Positions 7,451 through 16,449 are shown, counted from the first letter of the stretch. The stretch is 64,000 nt of DNA from Hungatella effluvii (GCF_003201875.1 NZ_QJKD01000006.1:310001-374000); one strand, 5' to 3'. The notes: generated by a model from the letters alone, not told the origin. Numbers and translations: made by a program.

Positions 7451-8302
7451 TTATGATTTTACAGCAAATATAATTCCCAGCGTGTTTGGGCCGCAGTGGC
7501 TGGACACCGTACATCCGGCCTCCGTCACCAGTATCTCCGAAAAGATTCCCCGGCTCCGGATCAGCTCCCTGGCTTCCTCCACCACCGCTTCCGGGCAGGC
7601 CGCGTGGGTGAGAAAGATTACGTCCGGCGCACAGCGCCCCTGCACCGCGTCGAGCCGTTCCCCGATATATTTTCTCACACACTGCCGGAACGCGCCGCGG
7701 TACTTTCTGTCCACAGTCAGTTCCCCGTCCCTCACGCTGATGCTGGGCCTGATGTTCAGCAGATTGGCGCCGAACGCGGTAACCGCCGAACAGCGTCCGC
7801 CCTTCCGTAAATAGTCCAGCTTGTCGATGACAAAACTCACATCCATGCGGGTCTTCAAATTTTCCAGCTTTGCCGCAATCGCTTCCGGTTCCATGCCGGC
7901 CTCCGCCATCTTTGCGGCGGCTACTGCCAGATAACCGATTCCGGTGGTAAGATTCATGGAGTCCACCACCGTGACGCCAGGAACTTCCTCCGCGGCCAGA
8001 ACTGCGTTCTGATAACAGCTGGACAGCGCCGAACCGATGGTAAAATGAATCAGCGCACCGCACTCCTTCCTAAGTTCCGTAAAAGCGCCGCAGTACTCCG
8101 CCGTATTGATGGCGGTCGTACTGCAGATCTCTCCCCCCGCCGAAACATGGCGAAAGATATCGGACGGTTTCAGTTCGATTCCATCCCGGTATGTCCTTCC
8201 CTCCATGATAATGGCCTGAGGGATTACCGTAATTCCATACTGTTCTGCAATTTCTGCCGACAGATCGCAGGAGCTGTCGGCAGATATCCCTATTCTCTTC
8301 AC
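7451..8302 (-). CDS. DegV-family fatty-acid-binding protein
   Basis: A 283-residue DegV/EDD fold protein. In Gram-positive bacteria characterised members (FakB) bind a fatty acid and present it to the kinase FakA. Visible family signatures: ISADSSCDLSAE at the N-terminus, the FTIGSALSSCYQNA region with the conserved SS for head-group binding, and the C-terminal GCTVSSHCGPNTLGI. The length is typical. It follows parC by 36 nt on the same strand and may be read from the parEC transcript. No fakA is in the window, so its partner and lipid specificity are unknown. Confidence 0.9.
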   Translation of the reverse strand: MKRIGISADSSCDLSAEIAEQYGITVIPQAIIMEGRTYRDGIELKPSDIFRHVSAGGEICSTTAINTAEYCGAFTELRKECGALIHFTIGSALSSCYQNAVLAAEEVPGVTVVDSMNLTTGIGYLAVAAAKMAEAGMEPEAIAAKLENLKTRMDVSFVIDKLDYLRKGGRCSAVTAFGANLLNIRPSISVRDGELTVDRKYRGAFRQCVRKYIGERLDAVQGRCAPDVIFLTHAACPEAVVEEARELIRSRGIFSEILVTEAGCTVSSHCGPNTLGIIFAVKS

Positions 8303-8338
8303 CGTGATTCCTTTCCCGTGGCTGCCGCAGGCTCTTTC

Positions 8339-10576
8339 TTATGAAAGACGGACCTTGCTGCCCTTTCCGTCACGCTTTCCGATCTTTAAGCGGTTCAAAT
8401 GAACTTCCTTCTTCTTGTATTCGATCACCGGATCCTCTCCCAGTAAGTAGACCGTCTCCAGTTCCTCTCCCTGGGCCAGCTTAATGCCCCGCACGCCTCT
8501 GGAATTCTTCTTCATCTCTGGAATCTCTTCCAGTGCAAACCGCAGGAACACGCCGCTTGAGGTCTGAAGCACCACCTCGGTCTCCGCCCGGAGAACTAAA
8601 ATCGATACCACATCGTCGCCTTCTAAAAGCTTGGTAGCGGCTACGGTCCTGTTGTTTGTCTCGAATTCCTCTCCCGGCACTCTCTTCACGAGCGCCTGCT
8701 TCGTGGCGAAGAGGAAGCGGCTGCCCTTCATGGATTCCGCGCTGCAGAGATAGATAATCTGCTCTTTTGTGCCGTCGTACTTGCTTAAGTTGTCGATCGG
8801 CGTGCCCTTGTCCCTCAGCTTTCCGTAAGGGATATCGGCTGCCTTCACCTGATGTAAGTTGCCGGTATTGGTGAATATACAAATCTTGTCTGTATTGAAG
8901 CACGATACCACGTGAACGTTCTCCGTCTCGATGGTCTCTCTGTTGCGGTCGTATGTGGACTTGTCCAGCAGCTTGCAGTAGCCGAACCGGTCCATGACGA
9001 ACACCACCTCCGAGACGGCCACGGCTGTCTCATCGTAAACAGCTTCTTTTCCATCCTCGATGAGCGTGCGGCGCGGTGTGGCAAATTCCTCTTTGATGGC
9101 CTCTAAGTCCTTCTTGATCACGACGTCCATATTGGCCCGGCTCTCCAGAATATGCTGGTACTCGGCGATCTTCGCCATAGTCTCCTTATACTCCTTCTCC
9201 AGGGCCAGAATCTCCAGACCGATCAGCTTATATAAACGCATCTCTAAAATGGCGCTGGCCTGCTTCTCCGTAAAATGAAGCTTCTCCGCATCCTTTTCAA
9301 ATCCGGCTGTCCGGAATTTGATGTTGGAGATATCTCCTGTCATCAGGCAGGCCTTGGCATCCTTTAAGCTCTTGGAGCCTCTCAGCACGGCGATAATCAG
9401 ATCGATGATATCGCAGGCCTTGATTAAGCCTTCCTTGATCTCCTTTTTCTCCAGTTCCTTCTCCAGCAGCGCCTGGTATTTGCGCGTTGCGTTGTGATAC
9501 TGGAAGTCCAGGTAATTTTTGAGGATTCCCTTTAAATTCAGGGTCTCCGGCCGGCCGCCGGCGATGGCGAGCATGTTGACGCCGTACGTATCCTCCAGCT
9601 TCGTCTTCTTATAGAGGATATTGCGGATCTTTTCCACATCGGCATCTTTTTTCAGCTCCAGCACGATGCGGATGCCGTCCTTGTTGGACTGATTGGAAAT
9701 GTCCACTACATCGGTCAGCTTCTTTGATTCCACCAGTTCCGCCACATCCACAAGGAACTTGTTGATGCCCGCGCCGATCATGGTATACGGAATCTCCGTA
9801 ATGACCATCTTGTCCTTGTCGGCCTTCCGTTTTCCCAGTTCGATATCGATCTTTCCGCGAAGCTTGATCTTTCCGCTTCCCGTCTCATATATCTCTGCGA
9901 GACCGCTCTTATTGGCGATGATGCCGCCGGTTGGAAAATCCGGACCCGGCATGTATTCCATCAGTTCCCTTGTTGTTATCTCAGGATTGTCGATGTAGGC
10001 TCTGACGACATCGATGACTTCCCCCAGGTTATGAGGCGGAATGCTGGTACTCATACCGACCGCGATTCCCTCCGCGCCGTTAATCAGAAGATTCGGCACA
10101 CGGACCGGAAGCACCTCCGGCTCCTTTTCCGTCTCGTCGTAGTTGGGGATAAATTCAACCGTCTTATCCAGATCCTTCAAATAGACTTCCTCTGCAAACT
10201 TCTCCAGCCTGGCCTCCGTGTAACGCATGGCAGCCGCGCCGTCGCCCTCAATGGAACCGAAGTTGCCGTGTCCGTTTACAAGGGGCATTCCCTTCTTGAA
10301 TACCTGGGACATCACGACCAGGGTTTCATAGATGGAGCTGTCGCCGTGGGGATGGTACTTACCCATGGTATCGCCCACGATACGCGCCGACTTTCTGTGC
10401 GGCTTATCGTGGTTTAAGCGAAGTTCACTCATATCATATAATACACGCCGCTGTACCGGCTTTAATCCGTCTCTCGCATCCGGGATTGCCCTGGCAGTGA
10501 TAACGCTCATGGAATAGTTCATGTAGCTCTTCTGCATTTCCTCGGAATATTCTGTTTTTACAATCTTCTCAGCCAT
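8339..10576 (-). CDS. parC: DNA topoisomerase IV subunit A
   Basis: A 745-residue type IIA topoisomerase breakage-reunion subunit. The catalytic tyrosine is Tyr119 in [11 protein letters not shown]; the quinolone-determining region has the [10 protein letters not shown] motif around residue 77. The C-terminal domain is short and lacks the QRRGGKG box of GyrA, which argues for ParC rather than gyrase. It starts 11 nt after the parE stop codon, so the two form an operon. It works with ParE to decatenate sister chromosomes after replication. Annotation pipelines often call these genes 'gyrase/topo IV'; the missing GyrA box is the main reason for the ParC call. Confidence 0.9.
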   Translation of the reverse strand: MAEKIVKTEYSEEMQKSYMNYSMSVITARAIPDARDGLKPVQRRVLYDMSELRLNHDKPHRKSARIVGDTMGKYHPHGDSSIYETLVVMSQVFKKGMPLVNGHGNFGSIEGDGAAAMRYTEARLEKFAEEVYLKDLDKTVEFIPNYDETEKEPEVLPVRVPNLLINGAEGIAVGMSTSIPPHNLGEVIDVVRAYIDNPEITTRELMEYMPGPDFPTGGIIANKSGLAEIYETGSGKIKLRGKIDIELGKRKADKDKMVITEIPYTMIGAGINKFLVDVAELVESKKLTDVVDISNQSNKDGIRIVLELKKDADVEKIRNILYKKTKLEDTYGVNMLAIAGGRPETLNLKGILKNYLDFQYHNATRKYQALLEKELEKKEIKEGLIKACDIIDLIIAVLRGSKSLKDAKACLMTGDISNIKFRTAGFEKDAEKLHFTEKQASAILEMRLYKLIGLEILALEKEYKETMAKIAEYQHILESRANMDVVIKKDLEAIKEEFATPRRTLIEDGKEAVYDETAVAVSEVVFVMDRFGYCKLLDKSTYDRNRETIETENVHVVSCFNTDKICIFTNTGNLHQVKAADIPYGKLRDKGTPIDNLSKYDGTKEQIIYLCSAESMKGSRFLFATKQALVKRVPGEEFETNNRTVAATKLLEGDDVVSILVLRAETEVVLQTSSGVFLRFALEEIPEMKKNSRGVRGIKLAQGEELETVYLLGEDPVIEYKKKEVHLNRLKIGKRDGKGSKVRLS

Positions 10577-10587
10577 GTTCCCTCTCC

Positions 10588-12507
10588 TTACGCATCAATC
10601 TCTGCTTCATCCGCATGCTCGTAAATAAACCGGCGCCGCGGCGGAACTTCGCTGCCCATCAGCATCTCCGTGATTTCGGAGGCCATGCGGGCATCCTCGA
10701 TCTCCACCTGCTTCAGCACCCGGTGATCCGGGTCTAACGTGGTTTCCCAGAGCTGCTGCGCGTCCATCTCACCTAGACCTTTGTAGCGCTGCAGCGTAAA
10801 ATCACCGGTGTGTGTCTTCCGGTAGCGCTCCAGCTCTTTCTCATCGTAAAGGTACTGTTCCTCGCCGCGCTTCGGAATCACCTTAAAGAGGGGCGGCATG
10901 GCGATAAACACATGGCCGTCATAGATCAGTTCCGGCATGAAACGGTAGAGGAACGTCAGAAGCAGGGTGTCGATATGGCTTCCATCCACATCGGCATCCG
11001 TCATCAGTACGATCTTATTGTAACGAAGCCTGGATATATCGAAATCGTTGCCATAGCCCTCCGAAAAGCCGCATCCGAAGGCGTTGATCATCGTCTTGAT
11101 CTCGGCGTTGGCCAGTACCTTGTCCATGGAAGCCTTCTCCACATTGAGAATCTTTCCGCGGATTGGCAGAATGGCCTGGTACATCCTGTTTCGCGCAGTT
11201 TTGGCAGAACCGCCGGCGGAATCTCCCTCGACGATGAAGATCTCGCATTTCTCCGCGTCACGGCTCTCACAGTTGGCCAGCTTTCCATTGCTGTCAAAGG
11301 AGAATTTCGATTTGGACAGCATGTTCGTCTTGGCCTTTTCTTCCGCCTTCCTGATCTTCGCCGACTTTTCCGCACAGGAAATAACCGCCTTCAGAATCTC
11401 TAAATTTCGGTCGAAATAGCGCTGCAGTTCGTCTCCCGTCACCGTAAAGACTGCCTTTGTGGCATCTGCGCTGGCCAGCTTGGTTTTCGTCTGTCCCTCA
11501 AAAATGGGATCCGGATGTTTCACCGCCACCACAGCCGTCATGCCGTTTCTCGTATCAGCGCCGGTAAAGTTGGTATCCTTCTCCTTTAAAATCCCGAGTT
11601 CCTTTGCATAGCTGTTGATCATCTGCGTAAAACGGGTCTTAAAGCCGGCCAGATGCGTGCCGCCCTCCTGGGTGAAAATATTATTACAGAAGCCCAGAAT
11701 GTTCTCCTCAAATGTATCCACGAACTGGAAGGCTACCTCCACCTCCACCCGGTCAATAGTGCCTTTATAATAGATCGGATCGTGAACCGGAGCCTTTCCG
11801 GAGTTCAGTTCCTTTACGTAAGAGATGATTCCCTCCGGCTCATGGAACAGGACGGTCTCCTCCTCCCCCGCTCTCTTATTCTGATATGTGATCTGAAGGT
11901 TGGGATTTAAGTAGGCCGTCTCGTGAAGACGGCTCTTCAGCCAGTCTGCCTTAAAACGGGTCTTTTCAAATATCTCTCCGTCCGGCAGGAAGTTGATCTC
12001 GGTTCCCGTCTCCTTCGTCCTTCCCAGCGTAGGAAGCAGGCCATCCACCAGTTCCACCGTCGGAATGCCCCGCTCATATGCGTCATAATGAATCTGACCG
12101 TTCTTATATACCTTTACGCTCATCCGCTCCGAAAGAGCGTTTACAACAGAAGAGCCGACTCCGTGAAGTCCGCCGCTTGTCTTATACGCATCATTATCAA
12201 ATTTGCCGCCCGCATGAAGGGTGGATAATACGATTCGTTCCGCGGACATGCCCTTCTTATGCATCTCCACCGGAATTCCTCTTCCCGCGTCTTTCACGGT
12301 GCAGGAACCATCCGCTTCCAGAGTAACCCATATCTGATTACAGAAGCCGGCCAGATGCTCGTCCACCGCGTTGTCCACGATCTCATAGATCAGATGGTTA
12401 AGCCCCTTCGTGCCGACACTGCCTATATACATACCCGGACGTTTCCGGACCGCTTCCAACCCTTCCAGTACGGTAATACTGTCCGCATTATACTGTGTTT
12501 TCGCCAT
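10588..12507 (-). CDS. parE: DNA topoisomerase IV subunit B
   Basis: A 639-residue ATPase subunit. The GHKL ATP site is seen in VRKRPGMYIGS, VKDAGRGIPVE and GGLHGVGSSVVNALS; the TOPRIM domain has IFIVEGDSAGGSAKTAR and VLMTDADVDGSHID. The open frame extends 28 codons further upstream, but the start at 12507 (MAKTQYNADS) has a good GGAGGAG site and the longer form would begin upstream of the promoter. It pairs with parC immediately downstream. Choice of ParE over GyrB rests on operon pairing with the ParC-like subunit. Confidence 0.9.
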   Translation of the reverse strand: MAKTQYNADSITVLEGLEAVRKRPGMYIGSVGTKGLNHLIYEIVDNAVDEHLAGFCNQIWVTLEADGSCTVKDAGRGIPVEMHKKGMSAERIVLSTLHAGGKFDNDAYKTSGGLHGVGSSVVNALSERMSVKVYKNGQIHYDAYERGIPTVELVDGLLPTLGRTKETGTEINFLPDGEIFEKTRFKADWLKSRLHETAYLNPNLQITYQNKRAGEEETVLFHEPEGIISYVKELNSGKAPVHDPIYYKGTIDRVEVEVAFQFVDTFEENILGFCNNIFTQEGGTHLAGFKTRFTQMINSYAKELGILKEKDTNFTGADTRNGMTAVVAVKHPDPIFEGQTKTKLASADATKAVFTVTGDELQRYFDRNLEILKAVISCAEKSAKIRKAEEKAKTNMLSKSKFSFDSNGKLANCESRDAEKCEIFIVEGDSAGGSAKTARNRMYQAILPIRGKILNVEKASMDKVLANAEIKTMINAFGCGFSEGYGNDFDISRLRYNKIVLMTDADVDGSHIDTLLLTFLYRFMPELIYDGHVFIAMPPLFKVIPKRGEEQYLYDEKELERYRKTHTGDFTLQRYKGLGEMDAQQLWETTLDPDHRVLKQVEIEDARMASEITEMLMGSEVPPRRRFIYEHADEAEIDA

Positions 12508-12540
12508 GATACTCCTCCACATCTTGTATTGTCTTTTGCT

Positions 12541-12570
12541 ATTATACAATGAAATTCCTGCACTTGGCAA
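12541..12570 (-). promoter_or_regulatory. Sigma-A promoter of parE-parC
   Basis: On the minus strand, -35 TTGCCA (12565-12570), 18-nt spacer and -10 TATAAT (12541-12546). It sits back-to-back with the tRNA-Gly promoter, the two -35 boxes being about 28 nt apart. Confidence 0.75.
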
Positions 12571-12598
12571 GTTTTTAACACATTTTTTCAAAAAAGTA

Positions 12599-12628
12599 TT
12601 GAAATTTATACCAGAGTCGTGCTATAAT
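12599..12628 (+). promoter_or_regulatory. Sigma-A promoter of tRNA-Gly
   Basis: -35 TTGAAA (12599-12604), 18-nt spacer, -10 TATAAT (12623-12628), 26 nt ahead of the tRNA 5' end. Confidence 0.75.
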
Positions 12629-12654
12629 ATATGACGTGTCAGTAAACTGGCTAA

Positions 12655-12725
<71 letters not shown>

Positions 12726-12775
12726 TTTTTTATTGCAAAAATATTGATTTATAGATTTGGCAGGAAATTTCCACT

Positions 12776-12807
12776 GCAAAAGAGGGTGTGTTTCACACCC
12801 TCTTTGC
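12776..12807. terminator. Bidirectional terminator between tRNA-Gly and lipoprotein gene
   Basis: Near-perfect hairpin around AGAGGGTGTG / CACACCCTCT with A/T flanks on both sides, able to end plus-strand tRNA transcription and minus-strand lipoprotein transcription. It lies 27 nt past the lipoprotein stop codon. Confidence 0.75.
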
Positions 12808-12834
12808 TTATACATCTCTGGAATCTTTCCTTCG

Positions 12835-13464
12835 TTACTCTTCGCTGCTCCAGTCCACATCGTATTCCTTTTCCAGCGAAAAACTGCTTAACATAAGGTC
12901 CGCAGGGTCAAATGACATGAAATATTCATAGTCTTCCCCCTTCTGCAGCCACATATAGTCATCGCCGGTGAAGTCCGGAAACATCTCTCCAGCCTTCTCC
13001 CGGGACATCTCACTGACAGGCACACCGTGAAAGGTGATCCTCTTCAGTTCGCTCTCTTCGCCGCTGACCAGGCTGAATTCCAGACGGGCGATCACTGCGT
13101 CTCCCATACGAACGGCCTTTTCATCTGTAACCAGGGAAATATGGGCGAAGATGGAATCCGTAACCCAGATCGATCCGCCGGTGTAGTAAGCATTAGGCTC
13201 CAGCTCGGCCTCTGGGTCGATCTCATACTGATTGATCTGTTTGTCCTCCGTCATCTCAGACACTGTAACATTCATTCCCTGATCCAAAAGTGTCTGTACC
13301 GTGGTCTCGCCGACCAGAATCTCTTTCCCGTCTATCGCAACCGGGTACAGCACCTGGGCCGGTTCCGCCGACGTGGCCTCCTCTTTTCCGCTCTTCCCGG
13401 AACAGCCGGATAACAGCGCCGCTGCCGCAAGCAGAATCATACCTGTTTTTAAAACTCTTTTCAT
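12835..13464 (-). CDS. Lipoprotein of unknown function
   Basis: About 209 residues. The N-terminus is a clear lipoprotein signal: basic MKRVLKTG, hydrophobic core, lipobox LLSGC, followed by a Ser/Gly/Glu-rich linker. The start at 13464 has the better ribosome-site spacing (AGAGGG); an in-frame ATG three codons upstream (13473) is possible. The mature part is acidic, with no recognisable catalytic motif; segments such as VAIDGKEILVGETTVQTLLDQG resemble secreted proteins of unknown function in Clostridia that carry a short repeat-like beta domain. It stands alone between two tRNA genes and two terminators. Attached to the outer face of the membrane; role unknown. Confidence 0.8.
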   Translation of the reverse strand: MKRVLKTGMILLAAAALLSGCSGKSGKEEATSAEPAQVLYPVAIDGKEILVGETTVQTLLDQGMNVTVSEMTEDKQINQYEIDPEAELEPNAYYTGGSIWVTDSIFAHISLVTDEKAVRMGDAVIARLEFSLVSGEESELKRITFHGVPVSEMSREKAGEMFPDFTGDDYMWLQKGEDYEYFMSFDPADLMLSSFSLEKEYDVDWSSEE

Positions 13465-13496
13465 CACTCGCATCCCTCTTCTTTTGAAATAATATA

Positions 13497-13523
13497 AAAA
13501 CCCCTGATAAAATCAGGGGTTTT
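13497..13523. terminator. Terminator downstream of tRNA-Thr
   Basis: Perfect 8-bp hairpin CCCCTGAT / ATCAGGGG (13501-13519) flanked by A and T runs, so it works on either strand; on the minus strand it ends the tRNA-Thr transcript about 5 nt past the gene. Confidence 0.85.
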
Positions 13524-13528
13524 CAGTC

Positions 13529-13601
13529 AGCTCCCGGCCGGACTTGAACCGGCGACCCACGCATTACGAATGCGTTGCGCTACCAACTGCGCTACGGAAG
13601 C
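13529..13601 (-). tRNA. tRNA-Thr (anticodon CGT)
   Basis: A 73-nt cloverleaf on the minus strand: acceptor GCTTCCG/CGGGAGC (one G-T pair), anticodon stem ACGCA/TGCGT with loop TTCGTAA, and T-arm GCCGG/CCGGC. Anticodon CGT reads ACG. CCA is not encoded. It has its own promoter and terminator. Confidence 0.95.
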
Positions 13602-13638
13602 AGCTTTGTTTGTCAGACTTAACTGTCGGACCTTAGAT

Positions 13639-13667
13639 AGTATATCAGCAAAGGGGAAAAAAATCAA
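13639..13667 (-). promoter_or_regulatory. Sigma-A promoter of tRNA-Thr
   Basis: -35 TTGATT (13662-13667), 17-nt spacer, -10 TATACT (13639-13644) on the minus strand, 38 nt ahead of the tRNA. Confidence 0.7.
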
Positions 13668-13721
13668 CCCTTTTTTTGAAAAAATTGTAAATAGCGAGAA
13701 CTGTTACAATTGATGTATTAG

Positions 13722-13750
13722 TTGCAAAAATTAGGGTGAAAAGTTATAAT
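13722..13750 (+). promoter_or_regulatory. Sigma-A promoter of the acylphosphatase gene
   Basis: -35 TTGCAA (13722-13727), 17-nt spacer, -10 TATAAT (13745-13750). The gene starts at 13804 behind AAAGGTGAT. Confidence 0.7.
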
Positions 13751-13803
13751 GAATAACAGTAGAAACGTCCCCAAATAACTGGCATTGGATAAAAGGTGAT
13801 CAG

Positions 13804-14082
13804 ATGAAGGAAAAAGAACCCGTCAGAAAACACATTCTGGTAAGCGGCCGGGTCCAGGGCGTCGGCTTCCGCTACAGTACCTATTATCTCGCCCAGAATC
13901 TTGGTCTGACCGGCTGGGTTCAGAACCTGGATGACGGCCGTGTCGAGATGGAGCTTCAGGGTGATGAAGCAGACATGAACAAGCTTTTCCGAAGGCTGGA
14001 GCAAAACAGTTTTATTGATATTACGGACTGTGTGGTAAAGCAGATTCCAACGGAACGGGAAAGCAGCTTTCACGTGAGGTAG
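13804..14082 (+). CDS. acyP: Acylphosphatase
   Basis: A 92-residue cytoplasmic enzyme that hydrolyses acyl phosphates such as acetyl or carbamoyl phosphate. The signature VSGRVQGVGFRYST contains catalytic Arg23, and Asn41 in GWVQNLDDG is exactly where the family places its second catalytic residue. The length is the family norm. It has its own promoter and is followed 68 nt later by a 55-codon gene on the same strand. An opposite-strand open frame of similar length is a shadow. Confidence 0.93.
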   Translation: MKEKEPVRKHILVSGRVQGVGFRYSTYYLAQNLGLTGWVQNLDDGRVEMELQGDEADMNKLFRRLEQNSFIDITDCVVKQIPTERESSFHVR

Positions 14083-14149
14083 TTTCCATATTTTTCCAGC
14101 TTCACCTCTCCCATAAAGTTGTATAGTTACCTTATGGGGGTGAATTGAA

Positions 14150-14317
14150 ATGCATAAAAAAGGAGAAAAGGAACTGGCAGATTTATTCGACCGCGCCGCT
14201 GAAAGCGACGATCCCGTACCACCAGCACCGGACAATGAATTTCAGACGATTTTGGCTGAGATGAAACGCCGGGGAATTGAGCCCCGGATTCGTAAGGAGC
14301 TGAAGGAAAAGAAATAG
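14150..14317 (+). CDS. Small charged protein of 55 residues, unknown function
   Basis: A short gene starting ATG at 14150 behind a GGGGGTG ribosome site and ending TAG at 14317. The product begins MHKKGEKELADLFDRAAE, has a central PVPPAP stretch, then a basic helix ending KRRGIEPRIRKELKEKK. It is cytoplasmic and very hydrophilic, with no cysteine. Support for being real: ribosome site, third-position choice like its neighbours, and a terminator hairpin directly after the stop. It may be co-transcribed with acyP. I do not recognise the family. The ribosome site is in the 3' arm of a CCCATAA / TTATGGG inverted repeat (14111-14139), which could mask it. Confidence 0.65.
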   Translation: MHKKGEKELADLFDRAAESDDPVPPAPDNEFQTILAEMKRRGIEPRIRKELKEKK

Positions 14318-14346
14318 GCGGTCTTTACAGACCGTCTGTTTCTTTT
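14318..14346. terminator. Convergent terminator, small gene / hemerythrin
   Basis: Hairpin CGGTCT TTAC AGACCG (14319-14334) followed on the plus strand by a T-rich tract. It also overlaps the last codons of the hemerythrin gene on the minus strand and is followed there by TATTTCTTTT, so it can end both converging transcripts. Confidence 0.7.
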
Positions 14347-14741
14347 TCCCCGTATCCCGCCACCTCTTTATCCCAGGTCATAATGTGGTTCTGGAGCCAC
14401 TCCTCCACGTTCTTTCTCACGGCCTCCACGAACGCCTCGCTCGGTCCTTCCTCTTCCTCCAGCATGATCCGCAGTTCCTCCACGGCCCGCTTAAACTTCT
14501 CATGCTCCCGGCGGTGGGCCGAAAGCTTCGGATACCCGTTCTTTTTCTGGAGCGCTTCCTCCTCGGAAAAATGGTAATCCGTATAATCCAGCAAAAAATC
14601 GAGCGTTCCCACTGCGGTTCTCTTTTCTGTTCCCGGAACGCACTCCTCCGCCAGTTTATTCACCCGGCTGATCAGTTCTCTGTGCTGCGTGTCGATCAAC
14701 TCATTCCCCGTCACCAGACTCCTGTCAAATGTAATGCTCAT
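14325..14741 (-). CDS. Bacteriohemerythrin
   Basis: A 138-residue four-helix-bundle protein binding a di-iron centre that carries O2. The iron ligands are visible: His in IDTQHREL, His and Glu in YHFSEEEAL, two His in SAHRREHEKF, and His/Asp in NHIMTWDKE. The start at 14741 has AAGGAGG nine nt upstream; an upstream in-frame ATG (14804) lacks such a site. It is the last gene of a run beginning with dinB, with an 81-nt gap after the 105-residue gene. Roles known for the family are oxygen sensing, storage or detoxification in anaerobes. Confidence 0.92.
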   Translation of the reverse strand: MSITFDRSLVTGNELIDTQHRELISRVNKLAEECVPGTEKRTAVGTLDFLLDYTDYHFSEEEALQKKNGYPKLSAHRREHEKFKRAVEELRIMLEEEEGPSEAFVEAVRKNVEEWLQNHIMTWDKEVAGYGEKETDGL

Positions 14742-14822
14742 TCTTTCATTCCTCCTTTTATCATCTTTACTCGTATCATCTTTACCCGTCTGCGCCTCAA
14801 GCACGCTTTCCAGGTGCTCCGT

Positions 14823-15140
14823 CTATTCCGGAAGCACCATGACCCATCTTCCCTCTTCCGGATAAAAAATCAGTTTAAACTCCTGGGTCAGCCCGCCGAT
14901 CACCGCCCGGCAGGCGTATTCCATGGAAGGTATTCCGGAATAATACTTTTCTTCTCCAAAACGGACTGCCACATGGTTTACGGTCTGCATCATCCCATCG
15001 TCCCCTTCGAACTTAAAGGACAGGGGCTGGATCGCTCCGGTACTGGTAAACCACGCCTTGCACGCGATTTTGATCTGTCTGCCAGCCAGAAGCCCGCTGT
15101 CCGCTCTTTCCGCATTTGTCCCTATTCCGAACGCCGACAT
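14823..15140 (-). CDS. Uncharacterised 105-residue protein in the dinB operon
   Basis: A 105-residue soluble protein with two cysteines (KIACKAWF and YACRAVIG) and a beta-rich look: IKIACKAWFTSTGAIQPLSFKF, then a segment with VNHVAVRFGEEKYYSG, ending FKLIFYPEEGRWVMVLPE. There is no signal peptide or membrane segment. It starts 12 nt after the dinB stop with a GGAG ribosome site, so it is almost certainly co-transcribed with dinB from the LexA-boxed promoter. I do not recognise the family; no catalytic motif is evident. Confidence 0.8.
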   Translation of the reverse strand: MSAFGIGTNAERADSGLLAGRQIKIACKAWFTSTGAIQPLSFKFEGDDGMMQTVNHVAVRFGEEKYYSGIPSMEYACRAVIGGLTQEFKLIFYPEEGRWVMVLPE

Positions 15141-15152
15141 GTCACCACTCCT

Positions 15153-16430
15153 TTAAAAAACTTCCTGTCTGCTGTAATCCACCGTGCGCTTCTCCCTTGC
15201 GATTCCGCCGCCCATGTGATCATGTACGGCGGCTCCCTCCGGATGCTCCGGGAGAAACGCTGCGCGTTTTACAGCATCGTTGCCGAACCGCCTCCGGATT
15301 TCATCGACTGCCTTATCCATTCTCTCCAGCTTTTCGTAATCCATGCGGTCGAAGAGCCCAATCTGTCTGGATTCCTCTGAGGAGACGTGACTTGTATGGA
15401 TGCCCAGATGGCGGACCGGCGTCTTATCCCACGCCTCGTCAAAGGCCCGGCATGCCGCCTCATACAGTTCCCTCGTGATGTTGGTCGGGGTTTCCAGCGA
15501 AATCTGATGAGAATGGTATTCGAACAGATAATCCCGGATTCCCACTGCCACCACGCCGATCTTAACGCCATCCTTCCTGAGTCTGGCCCCCAGTGTCTCC
15601 GCCAGGGACAAAAGGACCAGTTTTGCCGTTTCCGCGTCACAGACATCAAAGGCCACTGTGGTGGAATTGCCGTATCCCTTATTGGGCGGAGCCTCCGCCT
15701 CCACTGCAGATAGATCGACGCCGTTGGCAAAGCCCCAGATCACCTCTCCCTGTTTTCCCAGGTGACGCCTTAAAATATCCGGATCGCTCTGTGCCAGCTC
15801 ACCGATCGTGGTGATTCCGATCCCCTTGAGCTTCCGGTAGGTCGCACGCCCGATGAAGAAAAGCTCCGACACGGGAAGCGGCCACATCTTCACCGGAATC
15901 TGCTCCTTCCACAGCGTGTGGACCCGGTTCGGCTTCTTAAAATCAGAGGCCATCTTTGCCAGAAGCTTATTCTGCGCCACGCCGATGTTCACCGTAAAAC
16001 CCAGTTCCTGTAAGATCCTCTCCCTTATCGTCTCCGCGGCCACCTCCGGCGGTCCAAACAGCGCCGTACTCTCTGTCATATCCATATAAGCCTCGTCGAT
16101 GCTGTACTGTTCCACCAGCGGCGTATACTCCTTTAAGAGACGGATCAGCGCATCACTGGATCTCTGATAGAGATTATAGTTAGGCGGAACCAATACCAGC
16201 TCCGGGCACTTTTTCAAAGCAGAAAACACAGTCTCTCCCGTCTTAATCCCACATGCCCTGGCAGGAATGGACTTTGCCAGAATAATCCCGTGACGCCTCG
16301 TCACATCGCCTCCCACCGCAGAGGAAACCGTCCTCAAATCCAGGCGGCCGCCCAAATGCTTCATCCGGTAGACCGCTTCCCAGGAAAGAAACGCCGAATT
16401 CACATCCACATGAAATATGGTGCGTTCCAT
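15153..16430 (-). CDS. dinB: DNA polymerase IV (Y-family translesion polymerase)
   Basis: A 425-residue error-prone polymerase that bypasses damaged template bases. Catalytic acidic residues are Asp9 in HVDVNSAF and Asp112-Glu113 in YSIDEAYMDM; the steric-gate region and the little-finger domain follow, with the helix-hairpin-helix region RKLKGIGITTIGELA. The start at 16430 follows GAGGTG; a TTG codon immediately before it could also serve. The promoter holds a LexA-like box in its spacer, so SOS induction is likely. Downstream on the same transcript are the 105-residue gene and hemerythrin. Confidence 0.95.
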   Translation of the reverse strand: MERTIFHVDVNSAFLSWEAVYRMKHLGGRLDLRTVSSAVGGDVTRRHGIILAKSIPARACGIKTGETVFSALKKCPELVLVPPNYNLYQRSSDALIRLLKEYTPLVEQYSIDEAYMDMTESTALFGPPEVAAETIRERILQELGFTVNIGVAQNKLLAKMASDFKKPNRVHTLWKEQIPVKMWPLPVSELFFIGRATYRKLKGIGITTIGELAQSDPDILRRHLGKQGEVIWGFANGVDLSAVEAEAPPNKGYGNSTTVAFDVCDAETAKLVLLSLAETLGARLRKDGVKIGVVAVGIRDYLFEYHSHQISLETPTNITRELYEAACRAFDEAWDKTPVRHLGIHTSHVSSEESRQIGLFDRMDYEKLERMDKAVDEIRRRFGNDAVKRAAFLPEHPEGAAVHDHMGGGIAREKRTVDYSRQEVF

Positions 16431-16449
16431 CAATCATCACCTCAATACT

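Noticed and set aside
13744..14235. A 163-codon minus-strand frame opposite acylphosphatase.
   Set aside because: AcyP has both catalytic residues at canonical positions; the opposite frame has no family match.
14385..15380. A 331-codon plus-strand open frame opposite hemerythrin, the 105-residue gene and dinB.
   Set aside because: It crosses three genuine minus-strand genes and their spacers with no start signal or recognisable domain.
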